From positions 1 through 64,000 of the forward strand of contig JAWPHD010010298.1 of NCBI GenBank assembly GCA_037043455.1: a stretch of 64,000 nt of DNA, read 5' to 3'. A model generated the notes under the pieces. That model made no database searches. It was not told where the DNA came from and was given only the letters and a program-made list of their open reading frames with translations. The stretch comes from Cyrtodaria siliqua. Lineage: Eukaryota; Mollusca; Bivalvia; Adapedonta; Hiatellidae. The position numbers were made by a program, and so were the translations under genes. Shown here one piece after another: positions 23,491 to 35,151 of this stretch (positions are counted from its first letter, which is position 1; the number at the start of each line of letters is the position of its first letter).

Positions 23491-23635
23491 ATCACATTAC
23501 AGCATGGTAACTATCAAAGGCCGTTCATAAATTCGCGAGTAAAAGAGATTATATAACTATGTACCACACTACAGACATCTCTTTATCAAACCATACAATT
23601 ATTTTCATCAAAGACTACATGTATTTTTTTTATTT

Positions 23636-25445
23636 ATTAGCTCTACTGGCCAAGGGCCAGCAGAGCTTATGGGATGGTGTGTTGTCCGTCTTCCGTCGTC
23701 CGTCGTCCGTCCGTCGTCCGTTAACTTTTCTTCAAACGACTTCTCCTCAGAAACCGCTTGGCTAATTTTGACCAAACTTCACATGGATGATCCTTAGATG
23801 AATGCTTTTTAGATTTGTTAAAATTAGGTCAGCACTACATCCAAGATGGCTGCCATTACCATATATGGTCGAAACCTTAAAAAATCTTCTTCTCCAGAAC
23901 CGCTGGACAGATTTCAACAGTTTTTCTTTTAAAATGATCGCCAATGCCTAGACTATCAAGATTGTTCAAATAAAGTCCCCGGGGTCAAAAATGGCCGTGC
24001 CCCGGGGGTCCAAAATTTGTATATTGAGGTTTTGCATGTTTTTCATATAGACATGTAGGAAACAACTTTAAAAAATCTTCTTCTCTGAAACCACAAGGCA
24101 AAGAGCTCTCATGTATTACATGTAGCATCAGCTTATGGTCCTCTACTAAGTTTATTCAAATGGTGACCCTGGGGTCAAATTTGTCCCCGCCCCGGGGGTC
24201 ACAGTTTTACATAGACTTATATAGGAATTTTTTTTTTAAAAATCTTCTTCTCAGAAACTACAACAGCCAGAGGTTTGATATTTTGCATTTACTATAAGCT
24301 TATGGTCCTTTACCAAGTTTGTTCAAATGGTGACCTTAGGGTCAAATTTGGCCCCGCCCCAAGGGTCACATGTTTTACATAGACATGTATAGGGAATTCT
24401 TCAAACGACTTCTCGTCCGAAACCGCATGGCTAATTTTGACCAAACTTCAAATGGATGATCCTTAGATGAATGCTTTTTAGATTTGTTAAAATTAGGTCA
24501 GCGCTACATCCAAGATGGCTGCCATTACCATATATGGTAGAAACCTTAAAAAATCTTCTTCTCCAGAACCGCTTGACAGATTTCAACAGTTTTTCTTTTA
24601 AAATGATCGTCAACGCCTAGACTATCAAGTTTGTTCAAATAAAGTTCCCGGGATCAAAAATGGCCGTGCCTCGGGGGTCCAAAGTTTGTATATTGAGGTT
24701 TTGCATGTTTTTCATATAGACATATAGGAAAAAAGTTTAAAAAATCTTCTTCTCTGAAACCACAAGGCACAGAGCTCTCATGTATTACATGTAGCATCAG
24801 CTTATGGTCCTCTACTAAGTTTGTTCAAATGGTGACCCTGGGGTCAAATTTGTCCCCGCCCCGAGGGTCACAGTTTTACATAGACTTATATAGGATTTTT
24901 TTTTTAAAAATCTTCTTCTCGGAAACTACAAGAGCCAGAGGTTTGATATTTTACAGTTATTATAAGCTTATGGTCCTTTACCAAGTTTGTTCAAATGGTG
25001 ACCCTGGGGTCACATTTGGTCACGCCCCAAGGGTCACATGTTTTACATAGACATGTATAGGGAAAAACTTAAAAAATCTTCTTCTCTGAAACTGCAAGAG
25101 CCAGAGGTTTAATATTTTTTTGTTGCTATAAGCTTATGGTCCTTTACCAATTTTGTTCAAATGCTGACCCTGGGGTCACATCTGGCCTCGCCCCGGGGGT
25201 CACAGTTTTACATCAATGCTTGTTTTAAATTTTTTAATTCCTTTATTTTTTATTTTTTTATTTTCTTTTTTTTTTATTTTTTTTTTTTGTTTTCATTTTT
25301 TTTTTTCATTTTTCTTTTGATTTTTTTTTTATTTTTTTTTTTTTTTTTTTTTTATATATATTTTTTTTAAATTTCTTTTTTTTTTTTTTTTTTTTTGTAA
25401 ATCTTTTTTTTTTGAATTTTTATTTTTTATTTTTTTTATTTTTAT
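23636..25445 (+). repeat. Hairpin-ended tandem-repeat element, copy D
   Basis: The head is TTAGCTCTACTGGCCAAGGG...GCAGAGCTTATG with a CGTCCGTCGTCC leader. A block of about 670 bp is present twice (starting near 23725 and 24395), marked by 'aggtcagc-ctacatccaag' and 'gatggctgccattaccat'. Shorter units carry 'aaatggtgaccctggggtca'. The end is a T-rich run of about 220 bp (25225-25445). Confidence 0.75.
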
Positions 25446-25692
25446 TATCTCTACTGGCCAACTTGGAAAACCAGCCAGATCGGACCAGTAATGACAGAGT
25501 TACTGCTCTTGATATAGTAAAAAATGCTATATTTTGCCTCTTTAAGACGATAGTCGTTACTGCTCTTGATATAGTAAAAAATGCTATATTTTGCCTCTTT
25601 AAGACGATAGTCACTCGCTTCATTGATGTCATAAGAGCCATATTAGCCAGTAGAGCGTCCACAGGCCCTCTTGGGCCTCTTGTTTTTTTTAT
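25446..25692 (+). repeat. Short copy of a hairpin-ended element
   Basis: It starts ATCTCTACTGGCCAACTTGG and ends AGTAGAGCGTCCACAGGC...TTGGGCCTCTTGTTTT. Inside, a 62-bp block 'actgctcttgatatagtaaa' plus 'aaatgctatattttgcctc' is duplicated. Same family as 53178-53363. Confidence 0.75.
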
Positions 25693-25939
25693 TCTTATCC
25701 TAATTCAATGAAGTTTGTTTTGTTTTAACCATATCGCCACCGAAAACATCTTTGCAGAAATTCTATTTTTCAGACATTCAAGAGACGATAACTCTGTCAT
25801 GCATGCTTGAATCTGATTAGTTTTCGAAAGGAACCGAGCTCTCATGTACACGTATGTTGTAACCAACTTTCTCTGACATTTTCGTTTACAATTATTCCCC
25901 GTTGACACTTATAAAATTTAAACATTTCTACATAACTTC

Positions 25940-26260
25940 ACTTTTTGGCGGAGGGATATAGAATTGTCGCTGTCCGTCTGCCCTTCCGTCCGTCCGTCCG
26001 GTCCCATAACTTTGGTAATGCCCATCCGATTTTAATAATATTTTGTTGCACAAATGTTCACCACCTTAGTAGGCAAAACCTTTTTTTTTTCTTTTCGGAA
26101 TTTCATTTTGATCAATACTTTCTGAGTGTAGTTTATTGAAATCGGTAAGGTACTTTTGAAGTTAAGACGAATTAAAAATAGCAGATTCACCATAGTGAGC
26201 CGATGACTTCACCGGAACAGTAGGCACACAAACGTGCAAAAAAGCTGCGCATGTGATACT
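25940..26260. repeat. Dispersed repeat with CGTCCGTCCGTCC leader
   Basis: It starts TTGGCGGAGGGATATAGAAT, then a (CCGT)n leader, then the block shared with 13580-13760. The leader design resembles the hairpin-ended elements. Confidence 0.6.
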
Positions 26261-27009
26261 TTTTTACTATGGGGTCACTCCACAGTTTAATGTACATTTC
26301 TCAATAATCAACCGATGACAAGCCCTTAGCCTGAATCCTTGAGCAAAAATTAATCACACCATCATTGTGTCATATATTTCTGAGAAGACAATACAATTAC
26401 CCATGAAAACAAAACAATGCATATTCCAATACACCAAAATAAACTTAGAAGTACTCAAAACTGAAAAAACACATCAAACATGCACTTCATAATTATTATA
26501 AATACCATCCATGGACCTAAAAGATGCTTAGTTTATTTCTTTCGGATTTACACATGGACATTCATGCGAAACTGAGGAGTGCCACCTATCACCCTGCGAT
26601 TTACTATCACCCTGCAATATCATCCTCGCGTCAGATAGTTATTTTTTTTACACATTGTTGTCTATGGAATGTGCGTTTTATGTGAGGTATAATAATAACA
26701 AATATGATAAGGGAGATACATTGAAAGCAAAAATCACAACCAAGAGAATACAGTAGTGGACTCGGTTTTATTGAGTCTGTTCATGAGAGGTAATGTTAGA
26801 GGCTAGACGTGAGAATCGTGGCTCTTACCATAAGGGCTATGATTCTCGCAGCTAATAAGAAGCAACACCTCTCACGTCCCCCTAGCACCGGATTAAGCGG
26901 TATTCTACTTCAAAGCCAGCTACATTGGGCTCGTTGATCCCAAAGGACCAGTATAAATAACACTGCTGATTTGTAGCCTTGAATAATTCCCGTCAGTTAA
27001 CTGTTAAAC
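26261..27009. other. Non-coding stretch with one hairpin
   Basis: The only structure seen is an imperfect inverted repeat at about 26812-26852 (GAGAATCGTGGCTCT / AGGGCTATGATTCTC). Confidence 0.4.
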
Positions 27010-27645
27010 TTAAAGGGGGTTGATGCACTATTTTCAAACAAGGTTTCTTTTAAAGGGCTCTGAACAACTTTAAAAATGCTGAAAGAATTATCAAAATGCC
27101 ATGAAAAATATAAAAGAAGATATGACCTATTGAAAATTTGAAAAGAAACATAATGGAATTGAATGTTGTTTGACGGCTCATCAACACAATACAGGTTATT
27201 TAGAGCCGCCCCAGAGAGAGGGGAAGGATACATAGGAATCCGGGAACCTGCCCTACTCTTATTATCGAATAGATTCCTATGGTTCTTTAACGTGCTCGGA
27301 CCGATAAACGGGACCGCCCGGTTTACGTCCCCATCCGACGGACGAGGCTAAGGAAAAGTGTCTTGCCCAAGAACACACGCGTCAGATAGTAATTGTTAGA
27401 GGCACCACGGAGGATTGAACCGGGGCCTCCGGTTACAAATCCGCCGCGCTACCGACTGCACCACGCCAGCCCCCTCTTTGAACGATGACGTCATCGCGCC
27501 TTTTTGCCATATATGGTATATTGACAAAATGTGTTTAAAGAAAAAAAATCACAGCAAATGAAAAATAATACTACAGTTTATACATTTTACAACTGTATAT
27601 TTATTTTTAATCAAGTTGCAGCGATTTTCTTTGCATTTCATTTTC
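27010..27645 (+). mobile_element. Second copy of the TTAAAGGGGTTGATGCAC MITE, truncated and interrupted
   Basis: The left arm (27010-27156) and the continuation from 27475 match 8832-9060. The right arm is lost. A SINE (27157-27474) sits in the middle. Confidence 0.7.
27157..27474 (-). mobile_element. tRNA-derived SINE in minus orientation
   Basis: On the minus strand the head GGGGCTGGCGTGGTGCAGTC then GGTAGCGCGGCGG and GGTTCAATCCTCC has A- and B-box-like sequences. The body has 'ttgggcaagacacttttcct' and 'ggacgtaaaccgggcgg' (minus strand). It interrupts the MITE at 27010-27645. Confidence 0.7.
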
Positions 27646-28828
27646 TGTAGTTTTTCATGCGCATAATTTTGGGCGACTTCTCTTCTAAAACTGTTAGATG
27701 GATTTACCTAAAAATTTACAGGAATGTTGCTTTTGGTGTCTAGTTGTATTTACAGTACACTTTGTAACAAGAAACTCATAAATGTTTAAGTTCCTCTTTG
27801 AAAAAGTGATGCATTTCAGACTGTAAAGAGCTAAGTTTGCTCACATGCTTGACCCAAACACGTACTCTGTCGATAATGAAACCTTGAAGGAATACTATCT
27901 GCTGTGCTATGTGTTGTTTTAGTCTGATTTTCAGAAAGGAAAGGTCTTGCGTGGCCATATACCATTCGAATTGTACATACAATATATAGGGGAATTCCCG
28001 AGTTGCGTTTCTTTTTCGCTTAAGTATACATGCAATAGTCCATATAAGCTAGTCCATATTACACTGGCCGGAATCACGTGACCTGAATTGGTGTTACTCG
28101 CGCAAAAATGGCGACCAGAGGCCTCGATTGAGATGAAATTTTACACTTTAAACAGCTATGTCGTTTTAAATACGGCATTGTTTGTCACTCTACACAGTCT
28201 AACATGTGCGCCGATTCGAGCGCTTTTGGGCAGTACCAATGTTTTCCTCAGCCACAGCCTGAGTATCGAGAAGACTCTTGGAATGTGTTCAGATTGTCGG
28301 AAATGTCCATAGATGTTATCCACGCACACATCGTGATATCGTAGTTATTTATCTATTTACCTTTCACTTAAGTCTCCACATTTGCTCTAGAGGCTTATTG
28401 AAGCAATAAATACTTTTACCCATACCTTCATGTCGCTGTTCTTATGTAAAATGGCTTTTCGATGATTATTTGATAAATGATGTGGTACACGCACAATTAT
28501 AGATACGGTGTTGTGCACGCCAATAATCTGGAAAGTGGTGTTGCACACGCAATGGGCGAATGTTGTGGTATATAAATTGACTGTCTCTTATAGTTTGATA
28601 CTCAAAACATCGTTGCTGTGTTTATACGTATTAGTTTTAGTTTACAGGTGCTATAGGTCTACATTAAAATTGTACTGTCAGCTTTGAAGCCTGAAAGGAA
28701 GACCGATTTAATGCTTCTAGTGCCTATTACATACGGCAGTGCAATACGAGATGTAGTTCCATATGTTCAGTCTTAATAAGTGATATGATGTAAAAGAAAG
28801 TAAAATTATCGTATCTTATCTTTCAGGA

Positions 28829-29470
28829 TGACCAGGAAGAAAACAAAACTCACGCTTCAGCTACCAAAAAGACATCGCCAATTGAAGAAAACTTCTACTT
28901 CCAAAAGTGACACAAATTATCTTCCCAATAGTACTTAGAGCTTGAAGAGGAAAATAATTATTGCCCCCAAGAAGATCAGTTTTACCCCCAAGAAGATTAC
29001 TTTTACATCACCTTTAAGGAGTCCGTATAAATCACCCCTTTATTTATAAGGCTTATAAGATTTCGCCTGAATTAAAGCAATACAAAAAATCCTCTATGCG
29101 ATCACTCTTTTTGAGCCATTCAACTTGCGAGGACACTGTTTCTGACAAACCTTAACCGGACATTGTCGAAGAAGATGTAAACATCGAACAATTATCCGGA
29201 AAAACAGTAAATGCAGACGATAAAGTACAAGTTCAAGAGGATATTTCTAAAATATTGCCGGTAGTCATTCGTAATTTGGCAGAAGAAGGCAGATTAGACA
29301 TTACAATATTACTGAACTTTTTCAAGCAAGTCAAAGATGGAAAATTCCCACTCAACAATATATCGCTTTTACTGTTTAGTGAAGTCGTTCAGTGGTTTGA
29401 ATGTAGTTCCACCACGCAGATGCGATATTCGAATGAGGCTCGCTTAATAACATTTCAAGAACTTGTTTAA
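28829..29470 (+). pseudogene. Decayed reading frame of the TIR element (unknown family)
   Basis: An ATG at 28829 opens a short lysine-rich frame (MTRKKTKLTLQLPKRH) that meets a stop. Basic, proline/serine-rich sequence follows in another frame. A final 104-codon open stretch (29158-29470) encodes an acidic segment, then a leucine-rich, probably helical part: VIRNLAEEGRLDITILLNFF, FPLNNISLLLFSEVVQWFE and QMRYSNEA. I do not recognise the family. Frame changes or unseen introns separate the parts, so it is either broken or spliced. It begins about 280 bp inside the left inverted repeat, which may supply its promoter. Confidence 0.45.
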
Positions 29471-29696
29471 TAAAAGTTGATATAAATTGAAAACTTGTGA
29501 TAGATACTCTATATCTAGAACCTAGATTAAAACATTACATGTATTGTATCACTGAGATTTGTTCATCTATGTGTCAAACAGTTTTGTATTGAAGCAGGCG
29601 TACTCATTGTAGGCGTCTGATCTGGGTCAAAACTGTTTGAAGATCATCATTTTTACAACGCTTAAATATAGACAGTATAAAGTATTCACAACCACG

Positions 29697-29930
29697 TTTA
29701 ACGTAGCGGAATAGCTTTTTAACAGCTGTTAGGTTTTAGATGTTTAAAGTCACTTTAAGATTAAATTATCAATAAATAAATTATATAGCCAATTGACAGA
29801 AAATATACAAATGTAGATATATCTTTTCTGTCCATTGGTTATGGTGTAATTGATAATTTTATAGTTTAATAATCTAAAAGCATCTAAAAACTATCAGCAA
29901 TTTAAGATACGTCGCTACGTTAAGACATTC
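29697..29930. repeat. Imperfect long hairpin (MITE-like)
   Basis: The left arm 'tttaacgtagcgg', 'gttaggttttagatg', 'aaattatcaat' and 'ccaattgacagaaaa' is mirrored on the right by 'tttctgtccattgg', 'attgataattt', 'catctaaaaact' and 'cgctacgttaa'. It lies inside the 5.88-kb element. Confidence 0.65.
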
Positions 29931-30529
29931 TATGTTTTATAATAGCCTACCAATGCGGCATTCTGGTGAACAAGACTTGTATATTTAGCGATGTAAAAAG
30001 GGTTTGAACTTATTTCACAGTGGAAGACATCACATATTTAATATCACTGTTATTGCTAAACTGTATGTTCTTTATGACATTTTGCGCAGAATATCAGTTT
30101 CATATAGAAAAGTTCCACACACACACGTGAGCAGAGAGAGAGAGATTGTGCGTAGAAGTTAGTCGGACAGAGATAAAACAGAATGTTTTGAAGATTTGTC
30201 AGAAAGAGGTATAGTGTGTGTTGATGTTACTACATAGTAATAAATCAAACCTTATTCAAAGTGCCTTTATTCTTGTTTTATTTTTACTCCTTAAAAGCAG
30301 ACCAATTGAAAACAACAATTGTTGGCTTTCAAAATTTATCTTGTAACACAAAATAAACATATAAACTGACTAGAAATATTAAATCACAGATAATCAACAT
30401 TTGAACCGCGACTCGTAAAGGGTGCCATCTGTTTTATGAAAACAGTGAAGTCCCAGACTGGACGTCACATCTCCCACATGATCTGATCAGGGTCTACACT
30501 GTCAGTAAATCGTTAGAATATCACTATCC

Positions 30530-30920
30530 CGTCCATAACTTATGCAAACTGCGATCCAGATCAGACGCTGTAAAGCAGATGCGGTGGATGAACTGGGTCT
30601 ACACTGTTTGGACAATTGTGAAGACACCCTTTCTCCTTTCACTAAGTATTATTTTTGTATCACAATGCACATAAACTTATCATAAAAAACATAACAATAT
30701 ACTGAATCATGGTTTACATTGTTGGTAAATTCTCACTCCTCCACTACTGTTGCAAACAGCGCGATCCAGATCAGAACAGAAAAGCAGATGCAGTGACTGA
30801 TCTGGGTCTACACTGTTTGGACAATTGTGAAGACACCCTTTCACCTTTCACTAAGTATTCTTTGTATCACAATGCACATAAACTTATAAAAATACAGATA
30901 AAAATACACATCAAAAACTC
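30530..30920. repeat. Direct repeat of about 170-215 bp, two copies
   Basis: 'gcgatccagatcaga', 'ctgggtctacactgtttgga' and 'caattgtgaagacacccttt' occur in order in both halves. A similar 'gatctgatcagggtctacac' phrase recurs near 30480 and 32840 inside the same element. Confidence 0.65.
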
Positions 30921-31439
30921 TTGCCTGAGAATAACATAAAAAATATAACCAATCAATATTTCTTCTGATATACGTAAAAATACGTAAAAAAACTTCAAAC
31001 TTTTCTTGGCGTAACCTGTTTTATCTGCCGTGACATATTGCGTCTTCATAAAAACATACAAGTAAGAACAGCTCGTATGGATTTCAAAGCTCGTCTGTCG
31101 CGAATCATTGTCTCAAAGTAACCTATGTCAAAATGCATGCTGGAGATATGATGTATCCCTCGTGACCATTAACAGGTGCGAGAAGTTTGATAACATCGGA
31201 TTGCCGCAGGTCTAGATCAAAGGTTTATTGTAGGCATTGTCACAGGAGGATGAGTTAAATATACTCGTCATCAGAATTAATAAACAGTATACATGTACAA
31301 CATCTATGTTGAACCATTAAAGAAGGATGCGACTACATTTATTAGTGACATATGCCCCTAAAAAGGAGCTTTTAAACCAAAAATGTACCTTTGAGCAGAT
31401 GACCTAGGTAGCGTGCACGACACACTACAAGGTATTTAG

Positions 31440-31877
31440 CAATTCTACTTCCAGTTTGCACTACTTACTGCGAATGTATTGTGATACGATAGATGCTGAA
31501 CTTCGCGAGGTAACACCACAGACGCCTTGTTCCATCGTTCCTTACTAGTCTTATTTTACAAAGATCCCACCTTTTACCACAACACGTTATAACACAATAT
31601 TTGACACACATACATACATTGGTAGAATGCTCGCTGTACTGTACACCTTATTGAATTGATTGAATGGCTTACCCGGATTATGTAAAATGATTGTACACTT
31701 TACTGCGAACATTCTACCAATGATTGTATGTGGTCAAATGTTGTGGTGAGATCTTTGTAAAATAAGACTACTAAGGCACGATGGAATGTGGTTTTTGTCG
31801 TGTTTATCTTGCGAAGATCGGCGTCTATCGTATCACAATACACTCGCAGTAAGTAGTACAAACCGGAAGTAGAATTG
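31440..31877. repeat. Nested inverted repeat (arms about 185-205 bp)
   Basis: The left arm (31440-31643) and right arm (31694-31877) are imperfect reverse complements. Examples are AATTCTACTTCC / GGAAGTAGAATT, TGTATTGTGATACGATAGA / its mirror, and CATTGGTAGAATG / CATTCTACCAATG. It lies just downstream of the zinc-finger gene, so it is either a nested MITE or an internal structure of the host element. Confidence 0.7.
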
Positions 31878-31928
31878 TTTTATACACTGTTCACACCCTT
31901 TTTATTTTACATTTTAATTTATGTCTGT

Positions 31929-32166
31929 TTAGTTTGATCTGTACTTGTACGCTTTACCACAGGTACACACATGACGTCTGGCTCCGTCAAGCGCTGCAAC
32001 ATGATCTTCAAATATGTGCTTATAATTGGTTGTGAAGTCACAGGTGTCGCATGTGTACGTTGCGTCATGGTGCTGTGTGGCGTGCCTATGGAGATCTGCG
32101 TTCAATGCGAAAGCTCGTGCACACACCGTGCACTTGAATGCCTTCTCCTGGTCGTGGCACGAACAC
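31929..32166 (-). CDS. C2H2 zinc-finger protein of the TIR element, exon 2
   Basis: Minus-strand acceptor CTACAG precedes the exon. It joins in frame to the exon at 32562-32716 (AG + G completes an arginine codon) and ends at a TAA. It encodes a good C2H2 finger (C-x2-C-x12-H, FKCTVCARAFALNADLHRH), then YTCDTCDF...FEDH and a last CTCGKAYKYRSN that is cut short by the stop. The joined product is about 130 residues. A role in binding the element's ends is plausible but is inference. Confidence 0.7.
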
Positions 32167-32462
32167 CTGTAGTTAAATAAACTTTGTAATGAAAATGATT
32201 CTGATATCAAAATGTAGATTTCAATTGTTCAATGAAATATCAAATAGATTTTTTGTGATCAATGAGCATAGTGTTGCCCTGCTGAACAACTCAAAATGTA
32301 GATCCATGTGACGCAGTATAAAGTTCAAATTTTAGGTCACGTTTAGTGACTTTAGGTCACGTTTAGTGACATCTTGTGCTTTAACAAGGAATCACCTAGA
32401 CAGTATTTTTTTTTCTCAATTAGATCTAAGTATACAACAAACTCAGAAAAAAGTAATATAAG

Positions 32463-32488
32463 CTGCTACTACTACTACTACTACTTAG
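32463..32488. repeat. (CTA)n microsatellite
   Basis: About seven uninterrupted CTA triplets. Confidence 0.85.
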
Positions 32489-32561
32489 TAGTAAATATGC
32501 TTACTAGACTACCACAGAACATTATGAACAATCCGCCTTCTGAAGTCTCTGTTAAGCTCAC

Positions 32562-32716
32562 CTATGACGGGTCAGGTTCGCACGACTAAAGAAAACCTTC
32601 CCACAGCACTTGTAAGGTACCTTATTTGCGTGCCTTCTCTCGTGGCTGCTGCGGCCAGAACGTGATCGAAATTGCCGCCCGCATGTGCGGCAAATGCTTG
32701 TCTCAATACCTTCCAT
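32562..32716 (-). CDS. C2H2 zinc-finger protein of the TIR element, exon 1
   Basis: The ATG at 32716-32714 opens MEGIETSICRTCGRQF. The first finger is canonical (CRTC-x12-HERRH). The second (YKCCGKVFFSRANLTRH) has adjacent cysteines instead of C-x2-C and is probably weak. The exon ends CATAG followed by GTGAGC, a strong donor. A TTTCAG just upstream of the ATG (minus strand) suggests that a further 5' exon could exist. Confidence 0.7.
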
Positions 32717-34237
32717 TGTCGATATCTGAAATACATGTACATAAATGAGTAAATGAGCGCCGCTTTGAGATTTCCAACTACAGAACATTTGCAAACAGCG
32801 TAGACCCGGATCGGCTGCTCAATTGGACATGCCACATCTGATCAGGGTCTACACCGTTTGGAACTAGATCTATTAATAACAAATATGTGACTAATTCAGA
32901 CAATACATTAAAGCCCAGTGTAGCAGATCTGCTGCGTTGAACATATATTTTCATTTAAAATGTAAATTTCTTAAGAATTACATCTTTAACAATAGCTATA
33001 CTTGTAGTTAATAAGGAAGCACAGTAAGTATAAGATCTAAACTGGATTTTCCAGACCAATGTGGCCTTTAATATGTTTACATTTCAACACTCACAACAAT
33101 ACTGTCAATGGAAAAATACCAATAAGGGAAGCAATTGTGTAAATACACATTAGACTGTGGAAGATGTATATCTACATCTGTTATTGATTACAGATGTATG
33201 TAAACGGTCATTTAATTGTCGTAATTCACTACATAAAAGAGTTATGTGCGGGTAAGGTAGTGTAAAAGATCTGTTACGTCGGGGTCTTGAGGGATATACG
33301 TAGATTGTAGAGCTCTTTAAATCAGAAGCAATACAATATATTAAATTTCAATGCATTATTAAATTCGAGAAATCACTACTTCCAACATCTACTTTTCAAA
33401 ATTACGTGATGGACATTGGTCAACGGTGAACATTACACCCATATAGGTTGGTGCGTGTGCAACACCACTTTCCAGATTATTGGCGTGCACAACACCGTAT
33501 CTATAATTGTGCGTGTATCACATCATTTATCAAATAACCATCGAAAAGCCATTTTACGTGAGAACAGCGACATGAAAGTATGGGTAAAAGTATTTATTGC
33601 TTCAATAAGCCTCTAGAGCAAATGTGGAGACTTAAATGAAAGGTGAATAGATAAATAACTACGATACAACGATGTGTGCGTGGATAACATCTATGGAAAT
33701 TTCCGACAATCTGAACACATTCCAAGAGTCTTCTCGATACTCAGGCTGTGGCTTGGGAAAACATTGGTACTGCCCAAAAGCGCTAGAATCGGCGCACATG
33801 TTAGGCTATGTAGAGTGACAAACAATGCAGTAGTAAAAACGACATTCCTGTTTAAAGTGTAAAATTTCGCCTCAATCGAGGCCTCTGGTCGCCATTTTTG
33901 CGTGAGTAACACCAATTCAGGTCACGTGATTCCGGCCAGTGATATTAGCACTCAGATGAAATTGCAGCACAATGTTTCTCAATTTCAAATGTTGTAGATA
34001 TATTGTATATTCCTGTAGTACTTAAGTACTACAAGTACATGTATATCAAAGTTGAAATATTGAAAACGCTTTCAAAAATAATAATGACATTGCAATGCAA
34101 CTGCACGCAATATTTATCATTAATAATATATAGTTTCTACTACATACTACGCCCCATAAACTCCTTCATCTAAGTTTACAAACATGAATCTTTGAATATA
34201 CGCGTGTATTCATAATTTAACGTTGTTTCATGAAACT

Positions 34238-34295
34238 AATGATGATGATGATGGTGGTGGTGGTGGTGGTGGTGGTGGTGGTGGTGATGATGATG
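34238..34295. repeat. (GAT/GGT)n microsatellite upstream of GNPTAB
   Basis: GAT triplets, then about twelve GGT triplets, then GAT triplets, ending some 145 bp before the GNPTAB start codon. It probably lies in the promoter or 5' UTR. Confidence 0.9.
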
Positions 34296-34438
34296 GTAAT
34301 ATGAACATGTTATGGCAGTCGTGCCTGAATTAATTTCGCGTGGCAATTACCCACAGTTCTGTGTAAACATGTCAGCGCCCATGGCCACTGTTTGACACTT
34401 GTAACTTGAATTTTCTGAAATTATGTTGACACGCTGAT

Positions 34439-34567
34439 ATGGAGACTCTAACTTGGCGTAAAGTGGTGCAGAAGCAAATATATGACATAATTTCTCACAG
34501 ATATGGATTACTTGTCATTATTATCGGCCTATTTGTGATCGTTGTTTCTGCTTTACATTTTGGAGAG
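34439..34567 (+). CDS. GNPTAB: GNPTAB exon 1 (start codon, signal anchor)
   Basis: The gene encodes the alpha/beta precursor of UDP-GlcNAc:lysosomal-enzyme GlcNAc-1-phosphotransferase. In the Golgi this enzyme adds GlcNAc-1-phosphate to mannose on lysosomal hydrolases, the first step of the mannose-6-phosphate signal. This exon gives 43 residues: a short cytosolic tail with SHRYGLL and one hydrophobic anchor (about residues 24-41), ending HFGE. It matches the family N-terminus (SHRYGL...VSAFQFGE-type). It is followed by GTAAAT. The ATG is the first in frame and aligns with the family start. Exons 1-12 join to about 491 residues with no frame conflict. Confidence 0.9.
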
Positions 34568-35151
34568 GTAAATTTTGTATACTCATTATTCAGTCGCTCT
34601 TGTATCATGTATGCTACGGGTCTCGAGAGAGCTGTTAGGGTTGAGGGAGGAGATGGCATACATAAAGACAGCTGCTTTAAAAATTGAATCGGTTGAAACT
34701 GAAAGATGTGGACAAATTAAATGAGATAATTATTTCCCCCTTTACATCAGACAAAAAAAAAGGACAAGTTTTCTGATGATCCTGATGATGTATGCCTTTT
34801 TTTCCGATGTTATAAACAGGTCTTAATGCAGCACTACTTACTGCTGTTTAGATCTGACTAAATTTCACTTGAAGTCACATCGGATTGACCCTACCGTAAG
34901 ACAAATTATCAAACTGACATCTACAAATAACACGAAGTAGTGAAGCGATTTTTGTATATGATTTTAATGAGAATGTTCACGGCTAGTTTCTAGGGAGGCA
35001 ACTTCAGTCTCAGAGGTTGTCAGTGTGCAACAAGCAATAAGTGCTTAAAAGGTTTTATGTGCAATAACATAGTTGAATAACCAAACTGCCAGGGAATATT
35101 GTCCACACTTACAGGAAAATGTCCACACTTACAGGAAGATGCTGTATACAG

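Larger units (their letters stand above)
28062..33941. mobile_element. 5.88-kb DNA element with about 490-bp terminal inverted repeats
   Basis: The left end CACTGGCCGGAATCACGTGA is mirrored by the right end, which reads out as TCACGTGATTCCGGCCAGTG. The hexamer ATATTA flanks both (28056-28061 and 33942-33947). The inverted repeats extend to about 28550 and 33450 and look better than 90 percent identical in the outer 190 bp. The interior carries a decayed plus-strand reading frame near the left repeat and a spliced zinc-finger gene on the minus strand near the right repeat, both reading inward. It also has a local direct repeat (about 30530-30700 and 30745-30920) and two fold-back blocks. TIR length and 6-bp duplication recall Polintons, but the size and gene content do not fit, and no transposase I know is visible. 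Family: unknown. Confidence 0.8.

Noticed and set aside
25161..25445. Phe/Leu-rich membrane protein frames
   Set aside because: Translation of a T-rich low-complexity run.
28062..33941. Maverick/Polinton
   Set aside because: Six-base duplication and long TIRs fit, but the element is far too short and shows no polymerase, integrase, ATPase or capsid genes and not the usual AG-type end; kept only as a remote possibility.
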